Assembly: GCF_008001235.1 (NCBI RefSeq)
Contig: NZ_CP040751.1
Span: 975,001-1,039,000, forward strand
Length of the DNA: 64,000 nucleotides
Direction of reading: 5' to 3'
DNA from: Salidesulfovibrio onnuriiensis
Lineage (GTDB): Bacteria; Desulfobacterota; Desulfovibrionia; Desulfovibrionales; Desulfovibrionaceae
A program made the translations under genes and the position numbers. Shown here piece after piece: positions 24,300-33,050 of the stretch (positions are counted from its first letter, which is position 1; every line of letters begins with the position of its first letter). Under the pieces are notes generated by a model. The model was not told the DNA's origin. It saw only the letters and a program-made list of their open reading frames with translations, and searched no databases.

Positions 24300-25019
24300 T
24301 TACATGGTGCCGAAGTTTTGGAGCACCCAGACGACACGGCCCACGGTGCGGGCCGCCATTTCCGAGGCCGGAATGGTCAGGTCCGCATGCTGGTCGTTGT
24401 CGGCCTTGAGCACGAACTCTTCGTTCTTGAGGTAGGCGCGGCGGATCATGAGGCCCTGGTGCGGGAAATGCACGGCCACCAGATCGCCGTCCGGATGCTG
24501 TTTCTGGTTCTGGTCGATCCCCACGAACGCGCCGCGGTTGATGACCGGTTCCATGCTGGCGGAATCCACCTTGACCACCTGCAGGTTGGGGCGGGCGTAG
24601 GATTCCGGGATGGACAGCTCTTCCAGGGGCTGGGGCTCCCAGGAGCCGTTGGCCGAGGAGCCGGCCATGGAGGACACGGACACCACGCGGCCGCGGGAGT
24701 TCATGCGGCCATACGGGGTCGGGGCCTCGCGCAGGATGGTGTCTGCGGGGATCTTGGCCTTGCTTGCGTTGAGGTAGACCGGCTCAACGCCGTCGGCCAG
24801 CCAGTCCGGGTCCAGACCGTGGCTGCGGTAGAGTTTCAGGAACCATTCTGCCGGGATGGAACACCGGCGTTTGGCGTCGGATATGCTGGATTGGCGGACA
24901 TCGAGAACCTCGGCCAGTTGGACCTGGGTACGCGCGCCCGTGGCTTTCTTGATGCGTTCAAGGGCTTCCTCAAACCACTTGCGCTGCGCCTCGTCGCATT
25001 TTTTTCTCAGTTTGGGCAT
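24300..25019 (-). CDS. Phage CI-like repressor, XRE-type HTH plus S24 (LexA-like) domain
   Basis: A 239-residue regulator. Residues about 10-70 resemble the CI-type helix-turn-helix (ALERIKKATGARTQVQLAEV; LDVRQSSISDAKRR). Residues about 130-235 are an S24 fold with the serine-containing DSASMEPVINRGAFVGIDQ. An Ala-Gly pair (SMAGSS) lies in the linker, as at LexA-type cleavage sites. Where LexA has its catalytic lysine, the sequence reads GLMIRRAYLK, so the usual lysine is not obvious and self-cleavage may be lost. The ATG with GGAG nine bases upstream is preferred over a GTG three codons earlier. No phage genes accompany it; it may be a domesticated regulator. Confidence 0.85.
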   Translation of the reverse strand: MPKLRKKCDEAQRKWFEEALERIKKATGARTQVQLAEVLDVRQSSISDAKRRCSIPAEWFLKLYRSHGLDPDWLADGVEPVYLNASKAKIPADTILREAPTPYGRMNSRGRVVSVSSMAGSSANGSWEPQPLEELSIPESYARPNLQVVKVDSASMEPVINRGAFVGIDQNQKQHPDGDLVAVHFPHQGLMIRRAYLKNEEFVLKADNDQHADLTIPASEMAARTVGRVVWVLQNFGTM

Positions 25020-25043
25020 GGTGGGCACTCCTGTTACGGTTGC

Positions 25044-25057
25044 ATAGCGTTCGCTAT
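25044..25057. promoter_or_regulatory. Palindromic operator ATAGCG-TT-CGCTAT
   Basis: A perfect 14-bp inverted repeat 25 bp before the repressor start codon, in its leader. Its size and symmetry fit a CI/LexA-like dimer, so autoregulation is likely. Confidence 0.6.
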
Positions 25058-25176
25058 CGTTTGGGCCCCCGAGGGATGACGGATAATGACGGGGGCGGGG
25101 TTCACGGCTCTCTCTATGCCTTCCTGGACAGAATACTCATGGCTGTAACCAGGATATTCTTTCCTCGAAGTTTATC

Positions 25177-25220
25177 GGGGTGAACCCCTAGACAAATTGG
25201 GGGATTCCCCCAGATTTGTC
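25177..25220. promoter_or_regulatory. Inverted-repeat cluster in the repressor promoter region
   Basis: A 12-bp palindrome (GGGGT-GA-ACCCC) is followed by a 30-bp inverted repeat with arms GACAAATTGGGGG and CCCCCAGATTTGTC. On the minus strand the outer edge of the repeat forms TTGACA, a possible -35 element for the repressor gene. About 310 bp separate the repressor and hflC, and no other gene is seen there. Confidence 0.5.
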
Positions 25221-25263
25221 AAGGTAATGATAAGTATTCTTAATCGGGTGAACGTACGAAAAC

Positions 25264-25287
25264 GGGGCCATTCATATGAATGGCCCC
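25264..25287 (-). terminator. Terminator of the hflK-hflC operon
   Basis: A perfect 24-bp palindrome with arms GGGGCCATTCAT and ATGAATGGCCCC, 43 nt beyond the hflC stop codon and followed by GTTTT on the minus strand. Confidence 0.75.
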
Positions 25288-25329
25288 GAAATTGTTGGGT
25301 TTTATCCGATATATGGATCTTTTATAATA

Positions 25330-26181
25330 TTATTGGAAGTACTGTAAAAACGGACTGTCCGGAGTGAAGATGAATCGGGAGTTGTCCTTGAGGCCCTTGC
25401 GGTAGGCGTCCAGGCTGCGCTTGAATGCGTAGAACTCGGGGGATTGCCCCAGGGCTTCTGCGTAGATACGGGTGGCTTCGGCGTCGCCCTCGCCTCGGAT
25501 GATGGCCGCTTCCTTGTTGGCTTCGGCCAGGATGATGGACCGTTCCTTGTCGGCCTGCGCCTTAATGCGGGCCGATTTTTCCTCGCCTTCGGAGCGGTAC
25601 TGCTTGGCCTGGCGTTCACGCTCGGCCTTCATGCGGCCGAAGATTGCGCTGGCGTTTTCCGTTGGCAGGTCGGTGCGCTTGATGCGTACGTCCACCACCT
25701 CGATTCCGTAGGGCAGCAGCTGTTTCTGGGTCCGTTCGGTCACGTTGGACATGATCTCGCTGCGCTTGTGGGAAACCACCTCGATGAGGGTGTAGCGCCC
25801 CAGGCTGACGCGGAGCTGGGAGCGGATGATGTCGTCCAGCCGCGCCTGCGCGCCCGGGATGGTGCGCACCTTCTGGTAGAAGAGCAGGGGGTTGGCGATG
25901 CGCCACTTCGCGTAGGAGTCGATGTTCATGTACTTCTTGTCTTCGGTGGTGATTTCCTCGGGCTTGGCGTCGTAGTCCAGGATGCGCGAGTCAAAGTAGA
26001 CCACGTCCTGGACAATGGGCAGCTTGAAGTGCAGGCCCGGTCCCAGGGCGTTGGGGTGCACGGGCTTGCCGAGCTGGAGCACGATGGCCTGCTCGGTCTG
26101 GTCCACGGTGAACATGATCTGGGTCAGCAAGAGTGCGCCCACCAGGATGCCCGCTATCAATATGATTGTCTGTTTCTTCAT
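25330..26181 (-). CDS. hflC: HflC, SPFH-domain protease modulator
   Basis: A 283-residue protein with an N-terminal membrane anchor (LIAGILVGALLLTQIMFTVD), an SPFH/Band 7 domain starting at QTEQAIVLQLGKPV, and a coiled-coil C-terminal region (ERERQAKQYRSEGEEKSARI). The C-terminal YAEALGQSPEFYAFKRSLDA block is characteristic of HflC. With HflK it forms a membrane assembly that surrounds and restrains the FtsH protease. GGAGG precedes the ATG; the gene follows hflK by 18 nt. Confidence 0.95.
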   Translation of the reverse strand: MKKQTIILIAGILVGALLLTQIMFTVDQTEQAIVLQLGKPVHPNALGPGLHFKLPIVQDVVYFDSRILDYDAKPEEITTEDKKYMNIDSYAKWRIANPLLFYQKVRTIPGAQARLDDIIRSQLRVSLGRYTLIEVVSHKRSEIMSNVTERTQKQLLPYGIEVVDVRIKRTDLPTENASAIFGRMKAERERQAKQYRSEGEEKSARIKAQADKERSIILAEANKEAAIIRGEGDAEATRIYAEALGQSPEFYAFKRSLDAYRKGLKDNSRFIFTPDSPFLQYFQ

Positions 26182-26199
26182 TATGCTGTGCCTCCGCGC

Positions 26200-27276
26200 C
26201 TACTGCTTGGTGTTGGTGCTTTCGCCCTTGCCGCGCTGGATTCTGTCCAGGGGCAGGTAGGGCACGGATTTCTTGAGTGCGTCGTCGGACAGGATCAGCT
26301 TTTCCGCCTCGGGGTTGGAAAGGATCTCTTCCATGGTCTCGAGGTAGAGGCGCTTCTTGGTGATGTCGCGGGCCTTGTTGTACTCCTTGAGCACCGCCAG
26401 GAACTTGGAGGCGTCACCCTCGGCCAGCCGGACCTTGGCTTCTTTGTAAGCCTGGGAGGCATTGACGATGCGGGCCGCCTGGCCCCTTGCCTTGGGCAGG
26501 ATGTCGTTGGCGTAGGCCTGGGCCTCGTTTTCGAGGCGGCTCTTGTCCTCGCGGGCCGAGGCGACGTCCTTGAACGCGTCCACCACCTGATCCGGCGGAT
26601 GCACGTTCTGGAGCTGCACGGCCACGATGCTGATGCCGCACTTGTAGGAATCGAGAATGCCCTGCATGAGTTCCCGGGTGCTGGCCTGGATCTCCTGCTT
26701 GCCCGTGGTCAGGGCGTCGTCGATCCTGCTTTTGCCCATGACCTCGCGCATGGCCGCGCTGGCCGCGTTCTTGATGGTGCCTTCCACGTCCATGACGTTG
26801 AACAGGTATTCCTTGGCGTCCTTGATCATGAACTGCACGATGAACTGCAGGCTGACGATGTTCTCGTCGCCGGTGAGCATGAGGGATTCATCGGGCACGC
26901 CGCGTTCCTGCCCCTGCCGGAAGGGCACGGAGCGGTTGCGGGTCATGGACCGGAAGCCCATTTCGATGCGCTGGATCTGCGTCACCTTGGGGGTCAGCAC
27001 GCTTTCCACCGGATAGGGAATATGGTAGTGCGGCCCAGACGTGGTGATGCGTGAAAATTCGCCGAAACGCTTGACGACGCCCACTTCGTCCGGTTCCACT
27101 ATGTAGATGCCGGAGAGGAGCCAGAGCACGCCCAGGGCCAGGAAAATGAGTTTCCCGCCGGGCAGCTTGAAGTTCTTGAACTTCTTGAACTGCTCGTTGA
27201 AGTCGTCGAATCCGGGGGGCGTGCCGCCGGAGTTCCCCTGCCGTTGCTTTTGGAGTTTGTCCCAGTCCCAGTTCAT
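26200..27276 (-). CDS. hflK: HflK, SPFH-domain protease modulator
   Basis: A 358-residue protein with a short cytoplasmic N-terminus rich in Gly, Pro and Asn (the family opening MNWDWDKLQ), a membrane helix (LIFLALGVLWLLSGIYIV), an SPFH domain (EPDEVGVVKRFGEFSR) and a long coiled-coil with YNKARDITKKRLYLETMEEI. It assembles with HflC around FtsH and modulates quality-control proteolysis. This start matches the family start, although the ribosome-binding site is weak; an upstream extension would not resemble HflK. It is divergent from the phosphohexomutase gene. Confidence 0.95.
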   Translation of the reverse strand: MNWDWDKLQKQRQGNSGGTPPGFDDFNEQFKKFKNFKLPGGKLIFLALGVLWLLSGIYIVEPDEVGVVKRFGEFSRITTSGPHYHIPYPVESVLTPKVTQIQRIEMGFRSMTRNRSVPFRQGQERGVPDESLMLTGDENIVSLQFIVQFMIKDAKEYLFNVMDVEGTIKNAASAAMREVMGKSRIDDALTTGKQEIQASTRELMQGILDSYKCGISIVAVQLQNVHPPDQVVDAFKDVASAREDKSRLENEAQAYANDILPKARGQAARIVNASQAYKEAKVRLAEGDASKFLAVLKEYNKARDITKKRLYLETMEEILSNPEAEKLILSDDALKKSVPYLPLDRIQRGKGESTNTKQ

Positions 27277-27367
27277 AATAGGCCAGAAATAGGCATTTGC
27301 GCGGGATTGGTCAAGAAATCCCGAAAATAATAACATTTGATACGCGAAAAACGTCGGGGAACCGAAC

Positions 27368-28735
27368 ATGAAATCGATCAACAGGGAGATATTCCGCGCC
27401 TACGACATACGCGGCGTGGTGGACCGGGATTTCGACCCCGAATGGGTGGAGCGCCTGGGCCGGGCCTGCGGCACCTTTTTCAGGGCTCGCGGCTGGCAAC
27501 GAGCCCTTGTGGGCCACGATTGCCGGGCCACATCCCCGGAATATTCCCGCAGCCTCGCCCGGGGGATGAACGCCGCCGGGGTGGATGCGGTGCTGCTGGG
27601 GCAGGTCTCCACGCCCATGTTCTATTTCGCGGCCCGGCATCTGGATTTCCAGGCAGGGGTCATGGTTACGGCCAGCCACAACCCCCCGGACCAGAACGGC
27701 TTCAAGGTCTGGGGCGGCCGGTCCACCATCCTGGGCGAGGATATCGTCTCCCTGCACGACCTTATGGTCTCCGGCGAGTTCGCATCGGGCCCGGGCCTGA
27801 CCTCCTGGCACGATATCCTGCCCGCCTACGAACGGGACCTGCTTTCCCGCGTGCGCCTGGAGCGGCCGGTGCGGGTGGTGGTGGACGGCGGCAACGGCAC
27901 CAGCGGCGAGATCACGGCCCGTCTTCTGGAGCAGGCCGGGGCAGAAGTGGTGCGCCTGTATTGCGAGCCGGACGGCAATTTTCCCAACCATCATCCCGAT
28001 CCGGTGGTGGAGGAGTATTCCACCGACCTCAAGGCCAGGGTGCTGGAGGCCGGGGCCGAGGTGGGCGTCGGCCTGGACGGCGACGGCGACCGCATCGGGG
28101 CCGTGGACGAGCAGGGCCGCCTGCTGTTCGGGGACCAGCTCCTTGCCGTGTACGCCCGGGAACTGCTCCGGGAGGTTCCCGGAGCCACCGTGCTCGGGGA
28201 CGTGAAATGCAGCCACCTGCTGTTCGCCGACATTGCCGCGCACGGCGGCAACCCGGTCATGTGCGAGACCGGCCATTCCATCGTCAAGGCCCGCATGCTC
28301 GAAACCGGGGCGGCCCTGGGCGGCGAGATGAGCGGGCACATGTTTTTTTCCCACGGTTTTCACGGATTCGACGACGCCACCTTCGGGGCCCTGCGCCTGG
28401 TGGAGATCCTCAGCCGGGGCGACAGGCCCCTGTCCGGGCTCCTCGACGGCTGGCCCGAGACCAGCAGCACCCCGGAGATACGCATGGCATGCCCAGAGGC
28501 GGTCAAGTTCGAGGTGGTGCGCCGGGCCCGGGAACATTTCTCCAAGGATCATGAAGTGATCGACATGGACGGCGTGCGGGTGGTATTTCCCGACGGGTGG
28601 GGCCTGGTTCGGGCCTCCAATACCCAGGCCGTGCTGGTGCTTCGTTTCGAAGCGGAATCTCCGGAGCGGCTGCAGGAGATTCGCCAAGGCATGGAGGAAC
28701 CGCTCATGCGCTGGATAAGGGAACTCGAGGCCTAA
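27368..28735 (+). CDS. Phosphomannomutase/phosphoglucomutase
   Basis: A 455-residue alpha-D-phosphohexomutase with all four domains: N-terminal FRAYDIRGVVD, active-site serine in TASHNPPDQNGFK, Mg2+-binding DGDGDRIG, substrate-specificity loop GGEMSGHMFF, and the phosphate-binding RASNTQAVLVLRFEA. It interconverts the 1- and 6-phosphates of mannose and glucose for GDP-mannose, LPS and exopolysaccharide precursors. The GEMSGH motif is that of PMM/PGM (AlgC-like) enzymes. The next gene starts 2 nt downstream, suggesting coexpression with the cysteine-cluster protein and transporter. Confidence 0.94.
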   Translation: MKSINREIFRAYDIRGVVDRDFDPEWVERLGRACGTFFRARGWQRALVGHDCRATSPEYSRSLARGMNAAGVDAVLLGQVSTPMFYFAARHLDFQAGVMVTASHNPPDQNGFKVWGGRSTILGEDIVSLHDLMVSGEFASGPGLTSWHDILPAYERDLLSRVRLERPVRVVVDGGNGTSGEITARLLEQAGAEVVRLYCEPDGNFPNHHPDPVVEEYSTDLKARVLEAGAEVGVGLDGDGDRIGAVDEQGRLLFGDQLLAVYARELLREVPGATVLGDVKCSHLLFADIAAHGGNPVMCETGHSIVKARMLETGAALGGEMSGHMFFSHGFHGFDDATFGALRLVEILSRGDRPLSGLLDGWPETSSTPEIRMACPEAVKFEVVRRAREHFSKDHEVIDMDGVRVVFPDGWGLVRASNTQAVLVLRFEAESPERLQEIRQGMEEPLMRWIRELEA

Positions 28736-28737
28736 CC

Positions 28738-29226
28738 ATGTCGGTCGTTTTTCGTTGGGATGGCCTTTTCCGCTGGCTCCGGGCCAAGCTGCTGCGCAGC
28801 GAGGTGGTGGTCACCGGCCATTGCCGGATGTGCGGCGAGTGCTGCCGCGACATCATGATCCTGGACGGCGGCACCTGGGTGAGCAGCGAACGGGCCTTCC
28901 GGAAGCTGGTGGACAGGAAGCCGGAATATGCGCGTTTTTTCGTCACCTGCACGGATGACCGGGGACCGCTGTGCTTCACCTGCCGTTATCTCAGCGACGA
29001 GGGGATCTGTCTGGACCATGACAACCGGCCGGAGATATGCAGGCGCTATCCCTCGCCGCGTATCTACTACCGGGGCTGCGACCTGCGCGCCGACTGCGGG
29101 TATTCCTTCCGGGCGTTGACCTTTCGCCGGGCCTGGTGGCAGTTTCGGGGCAAGACCTCGCCTCCGTTCGGGGAGGTGCTCAAAGGCAAGCTGGACCTGC
29201 AACACAAGGACGATACGGGCTCATGA
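28738..29226 (+). CDS. YkgJ-family cysteine cluster protein
   Basis: A 162-residue protein with a zinc- or iron-binding cysteine pattern: CRMCGECCRD near residue 30, then CFTCRYL, GICLDHDNRPEICRRYP and a late cysteine. This CxxCxxCC...CxxC arrangement defines the YkgJ/CxxCxxCC family (UPF0153). Its biochemical role is unknown; some members are linked to metal-dependent modification or methyl transfer. The stop codon overlaps the start of the adaptor gene (ATGA), so it is translationally coupled to the ABC export system. Confidence 0.88.
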   Translation: MSVVFRWDGLFRWLRAKLLRSEVVVTGHCRMCGECCRDIMILDGGTWVSSERAFRKLVDRKPEYARFFVTCTDDRGPLCFTCRYLSDEGICLDHDNRPEICRRYPSPRIYYRGCDLRADCGYSFRALTFRRAWWQFRGKTSPPFGEVLKGKLDLQHKDDTGS

Positions 29227-30311
29227 AAAAGTATTTCCTCATCTTCATTCTCATTGCCGCCGTGGTTGCCGGGGGTTCCTATTTCCTGCTTTCCGGAAAT
29301 TCCGAGACGATCCGCATCATCAAGACCGCCGCCGTGGAGCGCGGTACGGTGCGCAAGGTGCTGGAGGCCACGGGCATCATCAAGGCCCAGGTGGGCGCCA
29401 TGCTCAAGATCGGCGCGCGGGCCACCGGCACCCTGGAAAAGGTCGAGGTCAAGGTGGGCGACCCGGTCCGGGAGGGCGATCTGGTGGCCGTGGTGGACGA
29501 CCGCGAGATCCAGGCCAAGGTCGCCGAGGCCAAGGCCAAGATCAAGCTGGCCGAGGCCAAGTACGCCTACGCGGCCAAGAACCTGCCCCGCCAGCGCAAG
29601 CTGGTGCGCCAGAAGCTGGAGCCTCAGGACACCTTGGACCAGGCCGAGCAGGAAACCCAGGTGGCGCGCTTCGAGCTGGAGGCGGCCAAAGCCACCCTGG
29701 AGACCCTGCGCATACAGCTGACCTACTGCAAGATTTACAGCCCCATCGACGGCATTGTCAGCCAGGTGGCGGCCCAGGAGGGCGAGACCATCGTTTCCGG
29801 GCTCAACGTTTCCAACCTGGTGACCATCCTGGCCCCGGAACGGCTGGAGATGTGGATATACGTGGACGAGACCGACATCGGCCGGGTGGCCGAGGGCATG
29901 CCCGTGGAATTCACGGTGGACTCCTTTGCGGACAAGGTTTTCAAGGGCTCGGTGGAGCGCGTCTATCCCGAGCCGGAGATCCGCGACAACATCGTCTACT
30001 ACCGCGCCCTGGTCACGGTGACCGGGGAGCAGGCCGGTTTCCTGCGCCCGGAAATGACCACCCAGTGCAGGATCATCGTGGAGACCCGGAGCAATGTGCT
30101 CTCCATTCCCAACTCGGCCCTCAAGTGGGTGGCGGGCCGCCAGGTGGTCTATGTGGGCGAGCCCGAGGGCAATGAGCCCCGCGAGGTGGTTCCCGAGCTG
30201 GGCCTGCAGGGTCTGGAGCGCAGCGAGGTCCTTGCCGGGCTCAAGGAGGGGGAACCCGTGGCCACGCAACTGGTCATCCCCGGCCGCAAGCTCGGGGAAA
30301 AGGGCATTTAG
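29223..30311 (+). CDS. Periplasmic adaptor (HlyD/MacA-like) of an ABC export system
   Basis: A 362-residue membrane-fusion protein. The N-terminal anchor is YFLIFILIAAVVAGGSYFLL. The lipoyl half-motifs (GTLEKVEVKVGDPVREGDLV and YSPIDGIVSQVAAQEGETIV) flank an alpha-helical hairpin (about residues 100-165), and a beta-barrel and membrane-proximal domain follow. It bridges an inner-membrane ABC permease with an outer-membrane channel, as MacA does. The ATPase gene begins 2 nt downstream. No TolC gene is seen in the window. Confidence 0.92.
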   Translation: MKKYFLIFILIAAVVAGGSYFLLSGNSETIRIIKTAAVERGTVRKVLEATGIIKAQVGAMLKIGARATGTLEKVEVKVGDPVREGDLVAVVDDREIQAKVAEAKAKIKLAEAKYAYAAKNLPRQRKLVRQKLEPQDTLDQAEQETQVARFELEAAKATLETLRIQLTYCKIYSPIDGIVSQVAAQEGETIVSGLNVSNLVTILAPERLEMWIYVDETDIGRVAEGMPVEFTVDSFADKVFKGSVERVYPEPEIRDNIVYYRALVTVTGEQAGFLRPEMTTQCRIIVETRSNVLSIPNSALKWVAGRQVVYVGEPEGNEPREVVPELGLQGLERSEVLAGLKEGEPVATQLVIPGRKLGEKGI

Positions 30312-30312
30312 C

Positions 30313-31011
30313 ATGACTGCGGCCATCAGCCTGGAAAACGTCACCAAGACCTTCTGGCAGGAGCCCGAAAAAGACGGAAGCGCCGCTGCCGAACGCCGCG
30401 GCGTGCGCGTGCTCAAGGACATCACCCTGGAGATCGAGCGGGGCGAGTTCGTGGCCCTGCAGGGCACTTCGGGGTCGGGCAAGTCCACCCTGCTGCAGAT
30501 CATCGGCCTGCTGGACCGGCCCTCCAGCGGCGAGTACCGGCTCATGGGCGACGACGTTTCCGGGCTGAACGACGACGCCCAGTCCGACCTGCGCAACCGT
30601 TCCCTGGGGTTCATCTTCCAGAGTTTTTATCTCATTCCCTATGCCACGGCCCTGGAGAACGTGATCCTGCCCGGCCTGTATTCGGGCGCGCACCGTTCCG
30701 ACCTGCGCCGCCGAGCGGCCGAGCTGCTGGAGCGCGTGGGCCTGGGCGATCGCATGGACTTCAAGCCCGCCAGCCTTTCCGGCGGCCAGCAGCAGCGCGT
30801 GGCCATGGCCCGGGCCCTGCTCAACGAGCCGGACATCATTCTGGCCGACGAGCCCACGGGCCAGCTCGATTCGGCCACCAGCGCCGAGATCATGGCCCTG
30901 TTTCGGGACGTGAACCAGGGCGGCAAGACCATCGTGCTGGTGACCCATGACGAAGAGGTCGCCGCCATTGCCCGGCGGACCATTCACCTGTCCGACGGCA
31001 GAATCGCATGA
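30313..31011 (+). CDS. ABC transporter ATP-binding protein (MacB/LolD type)
   Basis: A 232-residue ATPase with Walker A GTSGSGKSTL, Q-loop FIFQSFYLIPYATALENV, signature LSGGQQQRVAMARALL, Walker B IILADEPT and an H-loop histidine in LVTHDEE. The GLLDRPSSGEY region and overall length are typical of the LolD/MacB-ATPase group that drives mechanotransmission exporters. An insertion of about 15 residues (EPEKDGSAAAERRG) precedes the first strand. It powers the permease encoded about 100 nt downstream. Confidence 0.95.
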   Translation: MTAAISLENVTKTFWQEPEKDGSAAAERRGVRVLKDITLEIERGEFVALQGTSGSGKSTLLQIIGLLDRPSSGEYRLMGDDVSGLNDDAQSDLRNRSLGFIFQSFYLIPYATALENVILPGLYSGAHRSDLRRRAAELLERVGLGDRMDFKPASLSGGQQQRVAMARALLNEPDIILADEPTGQLDSATSAEIMALFRDVNQGGKTIVLVTHDEEVAAIARRTIHLSDGRIA

Positions 31012-31107
31012 CGCGGCTGTTGCGGCGTTCCGCGTTCGAAGGGGCGGAATCCGTTTTCAGAAGTTTTAGAGAAAATCTAGAAAACGTTTAATCGTTTAGT
31101 ATTCAAA

Positions 31108-32334
31108 ATGATTACGCTTCTTGCACGTATTCAGGGCATGGCCTTCGAGGCGGTCTGGGCCTACAAGCTCAGGTCGTTCTTTGTGGTGCTGGGCGTGGCC
31201 CTGGGCATCGCCTCCCTGTCGCTCATCGTCATGTCCGTGGACGGGGCCAACCGCAAGGCCATGGAGATCGTGGAAATGTTCGGCCCGGACGCGGCCTTTG
31301 TGCTGGGCGGCAACTTCAAGAAGCGCGCGGTGGGCATGCGCACCCTGACCCTCAGCCAGGAGGACGCCGTGCGCATCCGCCAGTCCCTGCCCGGGGCCTA
31401 CCTGGTGGTTCCCATGCGCGCCCAGCACGGCCAGACCGTCAAGCACCGGGAAAAGAACTACCAGAACGTGCTCATTGTCGGAGCCACGGAAAACTATGCC
31501 GAGGTCTGGAACTGGCCCCTGGCCGAGGGCCGCGATATCCGGCCCGAGGACGAGCGGACCGGGGCGCGCGTGGCCCTGATCGGCGACAAGCCCTCCAGCG
31601 AGCTTTTCGGCCAGAGCTCCCCGGTGGGCAAGGTCATCTACATCAACGGCATTCCCTTCCAGGTGGTGGGTCGGCTCTCGAACCGGGGCATTTCCGGCGG
31701 GGGCGGCGACCTGGACAACCGCATCATCATCCCCCTGTCCACCCTCACCAGCCGCTTCAACATGGACCGCAAGTATTTCCGGGCCCTGCGGGTCAAGTTC
31801 TACGAACCCCGGTACATGGACGCCCACGTGGAAAATCTCCGTTCCCTGCTGCGGCACCTGCACCAGCTCAAGCCCGAGGAGGACGACGATTTCACCATCC
31901 TCACGGCGGACGAGGTGCTCAAGTTCCTTTCCGTGTTCAAGGGCGGGCTGACGATCTTCCTGGGTGTCACGGCCACCATCGCCATGCTCGTGGGCGGGTT
32001 TGTGCTGGCCAACCTGTTCACCATCAGCGTTTCCGAGCGCAGCGAGGAGATCGGGCTCAAGCGGGCCATGGGCGCGCACCGCTCCTCCATTATGCTCCAG
32101 TTCCTCATGGAGGCCTCGCTCCTGACCCTGCTGGGCGGGGTGCTGGGCCTGGCCATGGGCTACGGCCTGGGGCAGTTCCTCAGCCGGCTGGATATCCTGG
32201 TCATCAGCTTTTCCTGGAAGGCCTTCGGCCTGTCCCTGGCCAGCGCCCTGGCCGTGGGGATCGTCTTTGGGCTCAAGCCCGCCCGCCATGCCGCCGGCCT
32301 GGATCCCATCCGGGCCCTCAAGGGCGAAGGCTAG
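31108..32334 (+). CDS. ABC transporter permease, MacB/FtsX-like
   Basis: A 408-residue protein with one N-terminal membrane segment (LRSFFVVLGVALGIASLSLI), a large periplasmic domain (about 60-270: AAFVLGGNFKK through the SSPVGKVIYINGIPF block) and three C-terminal segments including VSERSEEIGLKRAMGAHRSS, the coupling helix of MacB-type permeases. It would export lipoproteins, peptides, siderophores or antibiotics; the substrate is unknown. The 96-nt gap before it is AT-rich and has no strong ribosome-binding site near the ATG, so the start is slightly uncertain. Confidence 0.92.
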   Translation: MITLLARIQGMAFEAVWAYKLRSFFVVLGVALGIASLSLIVMSVDGANRKAMEIVEMFGPDAAFVLGGNFKKRAVGMRTLTLSQEDAVRIRQSLPGAYLVVPMRAQHGQTVKHREKNYQNVLIVGATENYAEVWNWPLAEGRDIRPEDERTGARVALIGDKPSSELFGQSSPVGKVIYINGIPFQVVGRLSNRGISGGGGDLDNRIIIPLSTLTSRFNMDRKYFRALRVKFYEPRYMDAHVENLRSLLRHLHQLKPEEDDDFTILTADEVLKFLSVFKGGLTIFLGVTATIAMLVGGFVLANLFTISVSERSEEIGLKRAMGAHRSSIMLQFLMEASLLTLLGGVLGLAMGYGLGQFLSRLDILVISFSWKAFGLSLASALAVGIVFGLKPARHAAGLDPIRALKGEG

Positions 32335-32410
32335 ACGCGCGTTTGCGATTTTGGCTTTTGCGCATCCTGTGGTATGCAGGCGCGTCGGTATTCGCGAGAA
32401 GGGAGGGTTC

Positions 32411-32911
32411 ATGAACACCGCACGGCAGAAAACCAAGACAATTCACATCATCCGCAACATCGCCCTGGTGGTCATCGCACTGGGCGGCGTGGCCTTCTTC
32501 TTTACCCTGGACCTGTTCGAGGACAACGGCGAGGGCGGGCTGTTCGGGCCCAAGATGTCCAGCAAGCTTCATTTCGTGGGCCAGGTCAAGAGCACCGAGT
32601 TCAGCAACGAGCAACTCAAGCAGATCTCCTCGTTCATTGGCAAATATGAGGAGGCCCTGGAACGGGTGGAGATCAGCGTCTCCAAGGACGACAGCTATGC
32701 CGAGCTCAAGCCCGGCACCCAGGTTTTGTTCGAGATCCATATACGGCTGGTAGGCGGCGCGCGGCTCGAAACCCCGGTCCGGCGCACCACCTGGGGCCAG
32801 CTCATTCCCATGGCCACCCGCAAGATCGACAAGGATCTCAAGGCCTATGCCGCCATGCACGGCGGCAAGCTGCGCACCAGCGGCGGCAATGTTCTGATCA
32901 ACAGCATGTGA
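32411..32911 (+). CDS. Membrane-anchored protein of unknown function beside the ABC system
   Basis: A 166-residue protein with one N-terminal membrane helix (NIALVVIALGGVAFFFTLDL) and a periplasmic domain of mixed alpha/beta character (LHFVGQVKSTEFSNEQLKQI; LFEIHIRLVGGARLE). GGAGG precedes the ATG. It follows the permease by 76 nt and may be an accessory factor of the exporter. No family was recognised. Confidence 0.75.
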   Translation: MNTARQKTKTIHIIRNIALVVIALGGVAFFFTLDLFEDNGEGGLFGPKMSSKLHFVGQVKSTEFSNEQLKQISSFIGKYEEALERVEISVSKDDSYAELKPGTQVLFEIHIRLVGGARLETPVRRTTWGQLIPMATRKIDKDLKAYAAMHGGKLRTSGGNVLINSM

Positions 32912-33050
32912 TCCCATTATAGTGGACTCCTGCGGGCAAATGCCGTAAAGGCTTTCACACACCTCGCTGTGATCAGTTGCGGCGGGGGTCTTTTTGCGTC
33001 TGCGTCTCACGCCGTTTCATGTGCACAGCGCAATTCAACCGAGCTAAAAA

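Noticed and set aside
27806-27822. Sigma-54-like TGGCACG followed by CCTGC
   Set aside because: The GG-to-GC spacing is one base off and the site lies inside the phosphohexomutase gene.
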